Notes under the pieces: model-generated | Told to the model about the DNA's origin: nothing | Database searches by the model: none | The model's input: only the letters and a program-made list of their open reading frames with translations | Assembly: GCF_000808535.1 (NCBI RefSeq) | Contig: NZ_JWLV01000045.1 | Location: 265,589-329,588, forward strand | From: Vibrio sinaloensis | GTDB lineage: Bacteria > Pseudomonadota > Gammaproteobacteria > Enterobacterales > Vibrionaceae | DNA length: 64,000 bases | Reading direction: 5' to 3' | Program-made: the position numbers and the translations under genes | Part shown: positions 43,602 through 53,671 of the stretch, in pieces | Layout of the letters: every line of letters begins with the position of its first letter | How positions within the stretch are numbered: position 1 is the stretch's first letter

Positions 43602-45293
43602 TTATTTGAATGCTCTTCTCGGAGAGTTCATTCGTTGTTTGTTTTGCCACTGCGGCGCTATCCAAACTGGCACGTCTTGCTCAGCTAACATAGGCTTGCC
43701 GAGGATCATGTCGGACGCTCGTTCAGCGACCATCATGGTCGGAGCATTGAGGTTGCCATTAGGGATAGTGGGAAAGACAGAAGAGTCCACCACGCGCAAG
43801 CCATCGATTCCTCGTACCCGGCACTGTTCATCCAGTACCGCCATCGGGTCGTCATCTGCGCCCATTTTGCAACTACACGACGGGTGGTATGCGCTCTCGA
43901 CATTGGCTTTCACCCACTCATCAATCGCTTGGTCGCTGGTGATCGCGATGCCTGGCTGAATCTCCTCACCTCGGTATGAGTCCATAGCGGGCTGCATTAA
44001 GATCTCTCGAGTCAGGCGAATACAATCACGCCAGTCTTGGCGATCTTGCTCGGTAGAGATGTAGTTGAATTCAATATGTGGTTTCACCAAAGGGTCTGCG
44101 GATGTGATCGCCACATGACCGCGACTCTCAGGTTTGTTTGGTCCAACATGCACTTGGAAGCCGTGCCCATCGAAGGCGGCGCGACCGTCATATCGCATTG
44201 CTGCAGGCAAAAAATGATACTGAATGTTAGGCCACTTCAGACCTTCACGAGAACGAATAAAGGCGCAAGATTCAAAGTGATTGGTTGCCCCCAATCCAGT
44301 GCGGGTTAAGATCCACTGAGCGCCGATCATACCTTTGCTGACTAACCCTAATTTGCTGTTGAGAGTAATAGGCTGAGAGCAATGATACTGGAAGTAAATC
44401 TCTAGATGATCTTGAAGATTTTGTCCCACACCCGGAAGATCATGAACAAGGTCAACACCCGCTTTATTAAGCACATCTTTAGGACCAATGCCCGAAAGCT
44501 GCAGCAGTTGAGGTGAACCAATGGAGCCTGCGCTAGAAATCACTTCTTTTTCGGCAAAGCATTGCACCACTTTGCCCGACTTTTGAAACTCAACACCGAC
44601 CGCGGTTTTACCTTCCAGAATCACTTTTCGAGCGACAACGCCTTTAATCAACGTGAGGTTTGAGCGCTTCAGAGCGCGTCGTAAATACGAGTTCGATGTC
44701 GAAGCGCGAACGCCTTTGTCAACGGTCATGTGCATTGGGCCAAAGCCTTCTTGCTGATAACCATTGTAGTCCTTGGTTTCTGGGTAGCCGGCCTCTTTCC
44801 CTGCATCAATAAAGGCTTGGTACAAAGGATTGAGCGCCATATCGTTCCCATTACAGGTTCCGACAGGACCTTGTCCACCCCGGTACTCGTCTTCGCCACC
44901 AGACCAAGTCTCCGTCCGGCGGAAGTAAGGTAAACACGCAGAATAACGCCAACCTTTAGCACCCTGCTGTTCCCACTCATCAAAATCGCACGCATGTCCA
45001 CGCACATACACCATGCCATTGATCGAAGAGCTTCCCCCAAGCACTTTACCTCGCGGGCAATGGAGTTTGCGCCCATCAAGTCCCGCTTCCGCTTGAGTTT
45101 CAAATTGCCACGCGTAACGTTCGCTATTCATTGGGTAGGACAGCGCCGTCGGCATTTGAATAAAAATACTCTTGTCTGTTCCACCAGCTTCAAGCAAGAG
45201 AACGCGATGTTCACCACTCTCTGTTAGGCGATCTGCCAAAATACAGCCGGCCGAACCCGCGCCGACGATAATATAATCGTAGCGTTGTTCCAT
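43602..45293 (-). CDS. betA: choline dehydrogenase BetA
   Basis: 563 residues of the GMC flavoprotein family. FAD fold DYIIVGAGSAGCILADRL (N-terminus); GMC signature PRGKVLGGSSSINGMVYVRG; active-site His in SAYHPSCSCKMG and in the C-terminal GNLNAPTMMVAERASDMI. It oxidises choline to betaine aldehyde at the membrane. GGAG precedes ATG; 20 nt after betB. Confidence 0.95.
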   Translation of the reverse strand: MEQRYDYIIVGAGSAGCILADRLTESGEHRVLLLEAGGTDKSIFIQMPTALSYPMNSERYAWQFETQAEAGLDGRKLHCPRGKVLGGSSSINGMVYVRGHACDFDEWEQQGAKGWRYSACLPYFRRTETWSGGEDEYRGGQGPVGTCNGNDMALNPLYQAFIDAGKEAGYPETKDYNGYQQEGFGPMHMTVDKGVRASTSNSYLRRALKRSNLTLIKGVVARKVILEGKTAVGVEFQKSGKVVQCFAEKEVISSAGSIGSPQLLQLSGIGPKDVLNKAGVDLVHDLPGVGQNLQDHLEIYFQYHCSQPITLNSKLGLVSKGMIGAQWILTRTGLGATNHFESCAFIRSREGLKWPNIQYHFLPAAMRYDGRAAFDGHGFQVHVGPNKPESRGHVAITSADPLVKPHIEFNYISTEQDRQDWRDCIRLTREILMQPAMDSYRGEEIQPGIAITSDQAIDEWVKANVESAYHPSCSCKMGADDDPMAVLDEQCRVRGIDGLRVVDSSVFPTIPNGNLNAPTMMVAERASDMILGKPMLAEQDVPVWIAPQWQNKQRMNSPRRAFK

Positions 45294-45313
45294 GTTATCT
45301 CTCCGTGATTGGG

Positions 45314-46774
45314 TTAAGCGTATGGGCTTGGGTAATCACCCAACTCGATCAAAATACTCTTCGTTTGGGTGTAGTGATGCAGGGTTTCGACCCCATTTTC
45401 GCGGCCAATTCCCGAGGATTTATAGCCACCCACAGGCATTTCAGCAGGAGAGTCACCCCAAGTGTTAACCCAACAAATACCCGCTTGCATTTGATGAATC
45501 ACGCGATGTGCACGCGCTAAGTTTTGGGTGAAGACACCTGCGGCCAATCCATAGTCAGTATTGTTGGCGCGTTGAATCACTTCTGATTCATCTTTGAACG
45601 TCATCACTGACATGACAGGGCCAAAAATTTCTTGCTGTACATGCGCCATATCGTCAGAGCATTGAGCAAACACTGTCGGTGCGACAAAATTACCGTGTTT
45701 TAGGTCGCCCTCTGTGACTTGGTAGCCACCCGTAATCAGCTCTGCACCGCTCTGTTTTGCTGCTTCAATCGCGCCAAGTACTTTTTCCAAGTGAGGTTTG
45801 GAAATCAGTGCGCCGATTTGTGTTTCCATCGACATTGGGTCGCCAACACGCAATTTTTCTGTGCGCACTTTCAACTGTTCAATGAACTCTGGGTAAATAG
45901 ATTCGTGAACAAATACGCGTGTGCCGTGAGTACACACTTCGCCTTGAGTATAGAAATTCGCAACCATTGCCGCCGACACAGCATCATCAAGCTTGGCATC
46001 ATCAAAAATGATCATTGGCGATTTGCCACCTAGCTCCATGGTCACTTGTTTGAGTGAAACGGCACTGTCTGCCATCACCTTTTTGCCCGTACCTGACTCA
46101 CCCGTGAACGAGACTTTGGCAATATCAGGATGCGCTGTGAGCATTTGCCCGACGCGATAATCGCCTTGTACTACATTGAAAACACCATCTGGCATACCAG
46201 CTTCAGTGAAGATTTCCGCCAGTTTAACGGCAGTCAGCGGCGTCTCTTCGGAAGGTTTAAACACCATCACATTTCCCGCGGCCAACGCTGGGGCAGATTT
46301 CCACATCGCGATTTGGATCGGATAATTCCACGCACCAATACCAGCGCAGATACCGAGCGGCTCTCTGCGAGTGTAAAAAAACTGGGATTCGCTAAGCGGT
46401 TGCTGCTCACCTTGCAGCGCGGGCGCAAGGCCAGCAAAGTACTCGATCACATCCGCGCCTGAAGCAACATCAACCTCAATTGCCTCTTGGAGTGGCTTCC
46501 CGGTGTCTTTCACCTCGAGTTTTGCCAGTTCATCGTTACGCTCGCGAAGAATCGCCACGGCTTTAAGTAAGATTCGACTGCGCTCGACCGCACTCATCTT
46601 CGACCAGATCGCAAAGCCGCGTTTTGCTGATGCTATCGCGCGTTCCACGTCTTGCTGGCTCGCTTGGCCAATGTCGGCAAGCGCCTCTCCCGTTGCTGGG
46701 TTGTATGTCGTAAATAGCTCACCCGACGTCGCAGAGTGAGTTTTACCATCGATAAAAAGTGATTTCGTTTCCAT
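45314..46774 (-). CDS. betB: betaine aldehyde dehydrogenase BetB
   Basis: 486 residues. NAD-binding Rossmann part (FTGESGTGKKVM), catalytic Glu in ELGGKSPMI and catalytic Cys in GEVCTHGTRVFV. It oxidises betaine aldehyde to glycine betaine. 20 nt after betI. Confidence 0.95.
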   Translation of the reverse strand: METKSLFIDGKTHSATSGELFTTYNPATGEALADIGQASQQDVERAIASAKRGFAIWSKMSAVERSRILLKAVAILRERNDELAKLEVKDTGKPLQEAIEVDVASGADVIEYFAGLAPALQGEQQPLSESQFFYTRREPLGICAGIGAWNYPIQIAMWKSAPALAAGNVMVFKPSEETPLTAVKLAEIFTEAGMPDGVFNVVQGDYRVGQMLTAHPDIAKVSFTGESGTGKKVMADSAVSLKQVTMELGGKSPMIIFDDAKLDDAVSAAMVANFYTQGEVCTHGTRVFVHESIYPEFIEQLKVRTEKLRVGDPMSMETQIGALISKPHLEKVLGAIEAAKQSGAELITGGYQVTEGDLKHGNFVAPTVFAQCSDDMAHVQQEIFGPVMSVMTFKDESEVIQRANNTDYGLAAGVFTQNLARAHRVIHQMQAGICWVNTWGDSPAEMPVGGYKSSGIGRENGVETLHHYTQTKSILIELGDYPSPYA

Positions 46775-46794
46775 GTAAAGATCTGACTTAGTAG

Positions 46795-47391
46795 TTATTT
46801 TTTAGAATAAAAAGTGAGCTGTTTATCAAGATAATCGTTGATGATGAAGCGAGCCTTCGTCGCATCAATCCCTGAAGGGTTCAGGGTGCCACGTAGCCAG
46901 ATACCATCAATCAGAGAAGCAATGCCAAACGCAATCAGTTCGGCTTGCTGCGGGTCAAAAAGCCCTTTGAGTTCTAACTTCAAATGAGACAGCAAACGCT
47001 TTTCATTGACCGACTGTAGGCGCTTTAACTGAGGGTCGTGCATAGAATGTGACCAGAAAGCCAACCAGGTTTTCGCCACTTTGTTTTCCGCTTGGAAACC
47101 GACAAAATTGCCGTCAATGATGGCATTGATTCGCTCTAGATGTGCGTCTTTGGGAATCTCTCTTAGTTGGCTGGTAATGGTTGAAGAGAGCTGACGCAAA
47201 ATCGCCCGCATCGTCTCCTCGAGCAAACCGTGCTTGCCGCCAAAATAGTGGTTAATGATCCCAGTCGACACCCCTGCTTCTTTGCTGATCAATGAAATGC
47301 TCGCGGCGTGTAAACCCACCCGATCAATCACCGCCATTGTCGCTTGAACAAGCTGAGGTTTTCGTATTTCTGGCATACCCACTTTTGGCAT
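46795..47391 (-). CDS. betI: transcriptional repressor BetI (TetR family)
   Basis: 198 residues. N-terminal TetR helix-turn-helix (ISLISKEAGVSTGIINHYFGGKHGLLEE) and BetI-specific R-x-x-Q opening. BetI represses its own operon and is released by choline. AAAGGG before ATG. In vibrios this operon is also reported to be controlled by LuxR-type quorum regulators. Confidence 0.95.
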   Translation of the reverse strand: MPKVGMPEIRKPQLVQATMAVIDRVGLHAASISLISKEAGVSTGIINHYFGGKHGLLEETMRAILRQLSSTITSQLREIPKDAHLERINAIIDGNFVGFQAENKVAKTWLAFWSHSMHDPQLKRLQSVNEKRLLSHLKLELKGLFDPQQAELIAFGIASLIDGIWLRGTLNPSGIDATKARFIINDYLDKQLTFYSKK

Positions 47392-47412
47392 GTTTTAGCC
47401 CTTTGTTATTTT

Positions 47413-47433
47413 TAATTGAACGATTAGTTAAAT
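47413..47433. promoter_or_regulatory. candidate BetI operator
   Basis: An imperfect dyad containing ATTGAACGATTAGTTAAAT lies 22 nt above betI. The left half resembles the ATTGAACG element of BetI sites. Assignment is tentative. Confidence 0.4.
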
Positions 47434-47801
47434 ATAAAATGCCTGAAAATTAATTCGAACTCAAATCAATTTTCTATAAATTCAATTTCAAATTAGGGAA
47501 TGTTGCCGTTTTTTGGTTAGTGTACAAAATCATAAACAACAACCAATACAGAGCTTAAATCACAGAAGTTAAGTTTTAAAATGAACGAGAAATTGATTAA
47601 TATCAATGTTATACAAGTAAAACAAAAGCAAAAGTTCGCCACCAACCATCACCACCCAAAGAAGCGACAGAAACTCAAAACTCCCATAGAGAAACCAAAA
47701 CCATAAAAAACAATTAGTGCACTAACCTTTGGCTTTTGCAGAAAAATTTCGTGCAACAAATAGCCAAATCACATTTCACTTACACAACCCCACTCCATTA
47801 A

Positions 47802-47820
47802 AATGATAATCAATTGCATT
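47802..47820 (+). promoter_or_regulatory. predicted Fur box of the FhuF-like gene
   Basis: AATGATAATCAATTGCATT matches 15 of 18 positions of the Fur consensus AATGATAATNATTATCATT, 57 nt before the start. Confidence 0.7.
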
Positions 47821-47876
47821 TACTTGATGAGTTAATTAGGCTATCCACTCTCACAGCAACGACCAATTAGCCATTC

Positions 47877-48620
47877 ATGAGCACGAACTCTTTTTTTGAT
47901 CATTTATTTCAACACGCTCAGCAAGTCACCCCTTACTTAGCAGGGAAGGTCGAATCACTCCCCGCAGACTTGCAATCGGAGCGCCTTATCCATATCAGCC
48001 AGCCTTGCTCTGAACAAATAGAGCAGCTTTACCTCTCTTTGCAGTCTGCACATCCTGAGGCAGGCAGCGCCTATTGGCTCACTCGTACTTGGACATTACT
48101 CTGCTGGCAACCTGTCTATGTGGCGTTTATCTCGATCTATGCATGCCAGGGACTGCCTTACCTCACCCAGATGGCGCAGCAAGTTCAAGAGCGGTTTATT
48201 GGTGGATTTCAGTTCGAAGAGGATGAGGTTAGAACAGGAACGAGCGAAGCATTAATCGAGCTGGCAGGGAGTGAACTCATGGTGTTGTTTGACCACTATC
48301 GTCAAGAGATGAATCAATGGACGCGCATCAGACCCGGGTTTACCAAGTACCTGATCGCAGATGGCATCTTAGGCTGCATTGTTCGTCTCCACCAATTCGC
48401 TCCCGACTTAAGTCACGATTACCTCAGACAACAAGCCCTGCTTTGGTTGAAAGCCTGTAACTTGCCCGACAAACTCGTTGCGACTTTGCACAGCGACCAA
48501 CAAGATGGCCACTTAAAACTGGTACGCACGAGCTGCTGCCTTGTCTATAAATGTGACGGACGAGAGCTGTGCAGTGATTGCCCAAGACACCCTGAAAACA
48601 AAAAGGTGCTTACCGTTTAG
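47877..48620 (+). CDS. siderophore-iron reductase, FhuF-like
   Basis: 247 residues. The C-terminal CC-x10-C-x2-C motif (SCCLVYKCDGRELCSDC) is the [2Fe-2S] site of FhuF-type ferric-siderophore reductases. No signal peptide; acts in the cytoplasm, releasing iron from hydroxamate siderophores. Its last 11 bp overlap the convergent MFS gene. Fits as the iron-release step of aerobactin. Confidence 0.85.
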   Translation: MSTNSFFDHLFQHAQQVTPYLAGKVESLPADLQSERLIHISQPCSEQIEQLYLSLQSAHPEAGSAYWLTRTWTLLCWQPVYVAFISIYACQGLPYLTQMAQQVQERFIGGFQFEEDEVRTGTSEALIELAGSELMVLFDHYRQEMNQWTRIRPGFTKYLIADGILGCIVRLHQFAPDLSHDYLRQQALLWLKACNLPDKLVATLHSDQQDGHLKLVRTSCCLVYKCDGRELCSDCPRHPENKKVLTV

Positions 48621-49812
48621 CAAGGCGAAAACGTTCAGACCAAGGGCGAAATGCGACCATACCGATGGCAAGAGAAAAGCCAAGACATAAATAGATCGGA
48701 TAGTGTGGCGACAGGGTTGCGGTAAATGCGAGTAAAGATGCTAAGCCATAGCCTATGGTGTGAGACATAGAAACGTAGCCCGATACCACACCGGGAGTGT
48801 CCGGCATCTTCTCTGTCGCCATTGAAGTGTACGCTGGCACCAACAAGGCGGCGCCGACAGAAACAACGGCTGACGCGAGCATGAACACGCCAAAGTCACC
48901 GGACAAGAACAAGCCAAACCCAATCAAGAGCGCAATCGAGCCAAGTCGATACATGCTCACTGCCGTCAGACGTTTCTTTTTTATAACAAATACTTGCGAC
49001 AAAAATGTTGCCGCCGCACTGACCGTCAGCAATACCCCAATTGCATCACTGATTTCACTGGTCGACCATTGAGTGACGCTACCAATCAGCGGAGAAAAAC
49101 TGTATTGCAACAAGGCAATGACCGCACACAAAAGCAGACCGCTCACTAAAAAGGGCATCAAGACCGCATCAGGCAGCCAGGGTGCAGAGGTGCGTTTACG
49201 CGAATCGGAATCAAGCAAGTTGGGGTTGGGTAACCATGCTGCCGCAAGCAAGGCGATAAGAGGTAACAGAATCATTAGCATTAAAGGGGCAAAAGGAGAG
49301 AGCTTCAGCGCTAACACGGCAACAAGTGGACCAATCAAACGGCCAACACTTAAGCCAATGCTGACCGATGTAATGGCTTGCAGGCGGTTCTCTTTGCCAC
49401 AAAGAAGAATTGCCCAATGCTGGCTTGCTGGCACCATACCGGCGACTGTGCAGCCGTAAATAACCCTTGCCACAACCAAGCCGGTCAGCGTCCAACCCAT
49501 TGCCCATTCTCCATCACTGCTCGCCATTGCAAAAAGACACAGCAGCAGAAAGCTCGCCGTCATTCCTGCAAGTGCTTGGAGGACAACATTTTTGGGTCCA
49601 TGGCGATCGCTCACTCTTCCCCAAAAAGGTGCCGAAGGCAAAAACAGAAAACTTCCTACCGCAATCAGCAGTGACCACGTCGAGAGACTGAACGCAGATT
49701 GTTCGACTAAAAAGGGAAGTGAGACCAATAAGCCATTTTGCCCTACGCCCATTAGCGCTGCGACCAAACCAATAACCACGAGCTGGAACTGAGAAGATTT
49801 TACCCCTGACAT
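48610..49812 (-). CDS. MFS exporter, probable aerobactin efflux pump
   Basis: 400 residues with about twelve hydrophobic segments and WGRVSDRHGPKNV in the loop 2-3 (a major facilitator signature). ATG 49812 is preferred: an extension to 49902 adds 30 residues through the Fur box. The position and Fur box recall ShiF-like or PvsC-like siderophore exporters. Export of aerobactin is inferred from context. Confidence 0.75.
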   Translation of the reverse strand: MSGVKSSQFQLVVIGLVAALMGVGQNGLLVSLPFLVEQSAFSLSTWSLLIAVGSFLFLPSAPFWGRVSDRHGPKNVVLQALAGMTASFLLLCLFAMASSDGEWAMGWTLTGLVVARVIYGCTVAGMVPASQHWAILLCGKENRLQAITSVSIGLSVGRLIGPLVAVLALKLSPFAPLMLMILLPLIALLAAAWLPNPNLLDSDSRKRTSAPWLPDAVLMPFLVSGLLLCAVIALLQYSFSPLIGSVTQWSTSEISDAIGVLLTVSAAATFLSQVFVIKKKRLTAVSMYRLGSIALLIGFGLFLSGDFGVFMLASAVVSVGAALLVPAYTSMATEKMPDTPGVVSGYVSMSHTIGYGLASLLAFTATLSPHYPIYLCLGFSLAIGMVAFRPWSERFRLAKR

Positions 49813-49884
49813 ACTAAGATACTCTTGAAACGTCAATGTGATGGAATGACACACTGATAGCGATGAGAAATAACCACTTATGAT

Positions 49885-49903
49885 TTTGAAAATCATTATC
49901 ATT
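49885..49903. promoter_or_regulatory. Fur box between MFS exporter and FhuC-like genes
   Basis: TTTGAAAATCATTATCATT matches 15 of 18 positions of the consensus AATGATAATNATTATCATT; the strongest right half (ATTATCATT) is perfect. Controls both directions. Confidence 0.8.
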
Positions 49904-49963
49904 AAGATTAAGTTATGGTAAGGTTAGCGCCTTGTAGACAATAACTCAACTTGTAATACCGCT

Positions 49964-50731
49964 ATGTTCCAGTTGGTCGATGCATCATTCCATATTGATG
50001 ATAGAGCGATTCTATCCCCGACATCCTTAACGTTTTCGCCAGGTAAGATTACGACACTACTCGGTCATAATGGCTGTGGAAAGTCGACCTTAATGAAGCT
50101 ACTCAGTCGCCAAAATGCCCCTTCAACGGGCGAGGTGACACTTAGTGGCACCCCTGTCAGCCAATTAACGCCGTTGGAATTTGCCCACCGCGTGGCCTAT
50201 CTACCTCAGCACCCGCCGCTGACTGACGGCGTGACCGTTAGAGAGTTGGTCAGCTTTGGTCGTTATCCTTGGAAAGGAGCGTTTGGACGTTACGGAGAGG
50301 AAGATAATCGGCTGATTGACCAAGCAATCGACAAAGTTGGCCTCAATTCATTTGCAAACCGTTTTGTCGCCACCCTCTCTGGAGGAGAAAGGCAAAGAGC
50401 GTGGGTCGCGATGTTACTGGCTCAGCAGAGTGAATGCATTTTGCTCGATGAGCCCACTTCTGCACTCGATGTTGCTCACCAATACGAGCTTCTTGCCCTC
50501 ATCAGAGAACTCAATGAATCAATTGGCCTTACTGTGATTATGGTGTTGCATGATGTCAACATGGCCGCAAAGTTTAGCGATCACCTCATTGCACTCCATT
50601 CAGGAAAAGTGATCGCGCAAGGCACGCCCGAATCGATGATGACACCAGAAACATTGCTCAAGATTTATGGAATGGAGTTGGCTCTGTTCCCACACCCGGC
50701 GACAGGGCAGCCCATTAGCTATGTCCCGTAA
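49964..50731 (+). CDS. fhuC: iron-hydroxamate ABC transporter ATPase (FhuC/VatC-type)
   Basis: 255 residues. Walker A GHNGCGKST, signature LSGGERQRAWVAM, Walker B CILLDEPTSALD and switch His (MVLHDVNMA) are visible, as in FhuC/FepC ATPases. First of three genes for ferric siderophore import across the inner membrane. The ribosome site is weak. Confidence 0.9.
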   Translation: MFQLVDASFHIDDRAILSPTSLTFSPGKITTLLGHNGCGKSTLMKLLSRQNAPSTGEVTLSGTPVSQLTPLEFAHRVAYLPQHPPLTDGVTVRELVSFGRYPWKGAFGRYGEEDNRLIDQAIDKVGLNSFANRFVATLSGGERQRAWVAMLLAQQSECILLDEPTSALDVAHQYELLALIRELNESIGLTVIMVLHDVNMAAKFSDHLIALHSGKVIAQGTPESMMTPETLLKIYGMELALFPHPATGQPISYVP

Positions 50732-50771
50732 GTCAACTACCGCTATACACTCAAAATCAAAAGGAACTGTT

Positions 50772-51665
50772 GTGAAAAGAATCATTCTAGCGCTCACCGC
50801 ACTGCTTACCTTCCATGTTAATGCGATTGAAATCGAACACGAAATGGGCGTTGCGTCCTTTGAACAACGTCCAGAAAAAGTCGTGGCACTCGATTGGGCG
50901 TTAACTGAAACCGTACTTAGCCTAGGCATTGCGCCGCAGGGGATCGCTGACGTCAAAGGTTACAACACTTGGGTGGTTGAACCTGCGCTATCCCCTAACG
51001 TGATCGATGTCGGCTCTCGTCGTGAGCCCAACCTAGAGCTACTGACTGAAATCAAGCCGGATGTCATCTTGATCAGTAAGCACATGGCCCCTGCCTATGA
51101 ACAGCTACAAAACATCGCCCCTGTGGTTGTGTTTAGTGTCTTTAGCGAAAGTAAGCAGCCAATTGAATCCGCGAAATCCATTACTCTGGCTCTAGGCAAG
51201 TTACTTGATAAAGAAGCTCAAGCTCAGCAGGTCATCGCCCAAACAGAGCAACGTTTGCAGCAAAATGGTGACAAGGTTCGCGCCGCCAACAAAACTGATA
51301 AACCGCTACTGTTTGCGCGTTTTCTAAATGAAAAAACACTGCGCATTCACAGCGATGGCTCATTGGCGCAAGCGACCATTCAAGGTATGGGACTCAAAAA
51401 CGACTGGAATGAAGAGACCAACGTATGGGGTTTTACCACCGCGGGTACCGAGAAGCTCGCTGAACATCAAAAAGCCAACGTGATGTTATTTGGTCCACTC
51501 AAAGCATCTGAGCGTGAACAGTTAGACAGCAATGCACTGTGGCAAGCGATGGAGTTCACTCGTACAAACTCGGTTTATGAGCTACCTGCCATCTGGACTT
51601 TTGGTGGTTTAATCGCTGCACAACGCTTTAGTGACCATATCACCCAACAACTTATTGCACAGTAA
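50772..51665 (+). CDS. fhuD: iron-hydroxamate periplasmic binding protein (FhuD/VatD-type)
   Basis: 297 residues, GTG start at 50772 with AAGGA 6 nt upstream. An earlier frame from 50667 overlaps the ATPase gene and adds no signal peptide. Signal peptide RIILALTALLTFHVNA; class III periplasmic-binding fold: EKVVALDWALTETVLSLGIAP, then NLELLTEIKPDVILIS. Binds ferric siderophore in the periplasm. The stop overlaps the permease start (TAATG). Confidence 0.9.
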   Translation: MKRIILALTALLTFHVNAIEIEHEMGVASFEQRPEKVVALDWALTETVLSLGIAPQGIADVKGYNTWVVEPALSPNVIDVGSRREPNLELLTEIKPDVILISKHMAPAYEQLQNIAPVVVFSVFSESKQPIESAKSITLALGKLLDKEAQAQQVIAQTEQRLQQNGDKVRAANKTDKPLLFARFLNEKTLRIHSDGSLAQATIQGMGLKNDWNEETNVWGFTTAGTEKLAEHQKANVMLFGPLKASEREQLDSNALWQAMEFTRTNSVYELPAIWTFGGLIAAQRFSDHITQQLIAQ

Positions 51666-53656
51666 TGAACACCATAAGCTTGAATAGACCGACCGGGCAC
51701 TCGTGGAGAGTGCCTTTCTTTGCCATTGTTGGCATGGTTGTATTACTTGGTCTGATCAACTTTTCGGCTCCCTACTCTGGCGGTATCCGTCTTGTGTGGG
51801 AGACGATCACACAGTTTGATGCCACCAACTACCAACACTTGATCACCCATCTGACCTATCTTCCCAGATTGACTGTCGCGGTGCTGTGTGGCTTTGCACT
51901 AGCGGTGGCAGGCTGCGTAATGCAGTTTGTGCTGCGCAACCCAATCGCGTCTCCGACAACCTTAGGGGTGGCTGCCGGAGCAGAGCTTGGGTTGGTACTC
52001 GGTCTGTTGTTTATTCCCGCTCAGATAGCCGTGTCTGGTTTTATCCCAGCCTTTTTAGGCGGGTGTTTTGCGACAGGACTGGTTTTTCTCCTCAGTGCAT
52101 CTCGAGGGTTTGCGCCTTTACACATGGTGCTTGCTGGCATGGTCATCAGCCTATTTTTAGGTTCATTGAACACCATACTTATCATGCTCAATGAACAGCA
52201 ACTGACCAGCGTGTTTGTCTGGGGAGCGGGCGCGCTAAATCAGAATGACTGGTCAAGTGCCAACGCTCTACTGCCACTCGTGATTATCCCGACCACTTTA
52301 CTCTTGTTGCTACAAAGGCCGCTTTCGGCGCTGCAGTTTGGTGACACGGTCGCGACCTCTATCGGAGTCAATATCAAGCACATCAAACTGGTGTGTTTGT
52401 CATTGGCGATCTTTATTACGGCCGCCGTCGTCAGTGAAGTGGGTCTTATCGGCTTTGTCGGCATAGTCGCCCCCGCTGTCGCTCGTATGCTTGGCGCTAG
52501 AAAGCTACTCGCGCAAATTCTCACCAGTGGATTGATCGGCGCGGCAATGCTGCTAGCCGTCGATCTACTTATTCAGCCGTTTTCTGGCGTTGGTGGCGAA
52601 ATGCTTCCGACCGGAGCAATGACGGCACTCATTGGCGCACCTTTCTTATTGTGGCTGCTGCGCAGAACTTCGCTACAAAGCGATCTAAAAGCGCGCACAG
52701 AAACGGTTCAGCATTACCAACATGTCCCAACCATTCGTATCGCGACGGTGTTAACGTTACTGCTGTCTCTTTTTGTCGCAGGCGCCATTTTTATCGGCAG
52801 GAATCAGTACGGCTGGTCAACCAGCTTGAGTTGGCCACTGTTTGAACTGCGTGCGCCTCGCGTTTTTGTCGCCCTTCTCGCGGGTATTGGGCTAGCGTTT
52901 GCTGGCACCATTATTCAACGTATTTCCAATAACCCGATGGCAAGCCCAGAAGTGCTAGGTATTAGCTCTGGCGCTGCGCTGGCATTGGTTCTTGGTACCT
53001 TAATAGGCGGTGCCGTTAGTCGAGAGCAGCAAATGTTCATCGGCACCATCGGCGCGTTAAGTGTGATTGGTGTGGTTTGGTTGATGGGTCGAAAGCACCA
53101 GTTCGCGCCTACCCAAACCTTGCTCACTGGCATTGCCTTGAGTGCAGGCTTAGACGCCTTTTTGAGAATTGCGATGAGCTCTGGTCACGATGACGTGCGA
53201 GCGTTACTCACTTGGCTTTCTGGCTCAACGTACTTGGTTTCAAGCCAAGACATCGTACTCCTTTTGGTGGGCGTTACGGTACTCGGTGCTGCTTCCCTTG
53301 TTGTCAGTCGGTGGATTGAAATCATGGGTCTGGGTGAGGTTAGCGCCAGTGCAATTGGTGTCAACTGCACCAAAGTCAGGCTACTGCTTTTGCTCCTTGT
53401 CGCCGCCTATACCACGCTTTGTACCATTGTTATCGGTCCATTGAGTTTTATCGGTTTGCTGGCTCCCCATATGGCCCGTTCACTTCACCAATACCGCGCG
53501 GCACCTCAAATGTTAACCGCAGCCCTGATTGGTGCGCTCGTTATGGTCACCGCAGATTGGGCAGGACGAACGCTTTGGTTCCCATGGCAATTTCCCGCAG
53601 GCTTGCTCGCTTCGATTATTGGTGGGGGATATTTCCTCTATCTTATGAGGCGCTAA
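51665..53656 (+). CDS. fhuB: iron-hydroxamate ABC transporter permease, fused (FhuB/VatB-type)
   Basis: 663 residues, two homologous FecCD-type halves in one chain as in FhuB. The repeat can be seen in NPIASPTTLGVAAGAELGLVLG and NNPMASPEVLGISSGAALALVLG, and in VSEVGLIGFVGIVAPAVAR and VIGPLSFIGLLAPHMAR. About twenty hydrophobic segments. Starts on the stop of the binding protein gene. Confidence 0.93.
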   Translation: MNTISLNRPTGHSWRVPFFAIVGMVVLLGLINFSAPYSGGIRLVWETITQFDATNYQHLITHLTYLPRLTVAVLCGFALAVAGCVMQFVLRNPIASPTTLGVAAGAELGLVLGLLFIPAQIAVSGFIPAFLGGCFATGLVFLLSASRGFAPLHMVLAGMVISLFLGSLNTILIMLNEQQLTSVFVWGAGALNQNDWSSANALLPLVIIPTTLLLLLQRPLSALQFGDTVATSIGVNIKHIKLVCLSLAIFITAAVVSEVGLIGFVGIVAPAVARMLGARKLLAQILTSGLIGAAMLLAVDLLIQPFSGVGGEMLPTGAMTALIGAPFLLWLLRRTSLQSDLKARTETVQHYQHVPTIRIATVLTLLLSLFVAGAIFIGRNQYGWSTSLSWPLFELRAPRVFVALLAGIGLAFAGTIIQRISNNPMASPEVLGISSGAALALVLGTLIGGAVSREQQMFIGTIGALSVIGVVWLMGRKHQFAPTQTLLTGIALSAGLDAFLRIAMSSGHDDVRALLTWLSGSTYLVSSQDIVLLLVGVTVLGAASLVVSRWIEIMGLGEVSASAIGVNCTKVRLLLLLLVAAYTTLCTIVIGPLSFIGLLAPHMARSLHQYRAAPQMLTAALIGALVMVTADWAGRTLWFPWQFPAGLLASIIGGGYFLYLMRR

Positions 53657-53671
53657 CTCCCACTTGCTCAA

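Larger units (their letters stand above)
47392..47876. other. divergent region between betI and the FhuF-like gene
   Basis: 485 nt, AT-rich, no gene seen. The left end carries the bet promoter and a candidate BetI site, the right end a Fur box for the siderophore reductase. Confidence 0.5.

Noticed and set aside
51665..53656. Two permease genes joined by a frameshift or assembly error
   Set aside because: A single open frame with two homologous halves is the normal FhuB form.
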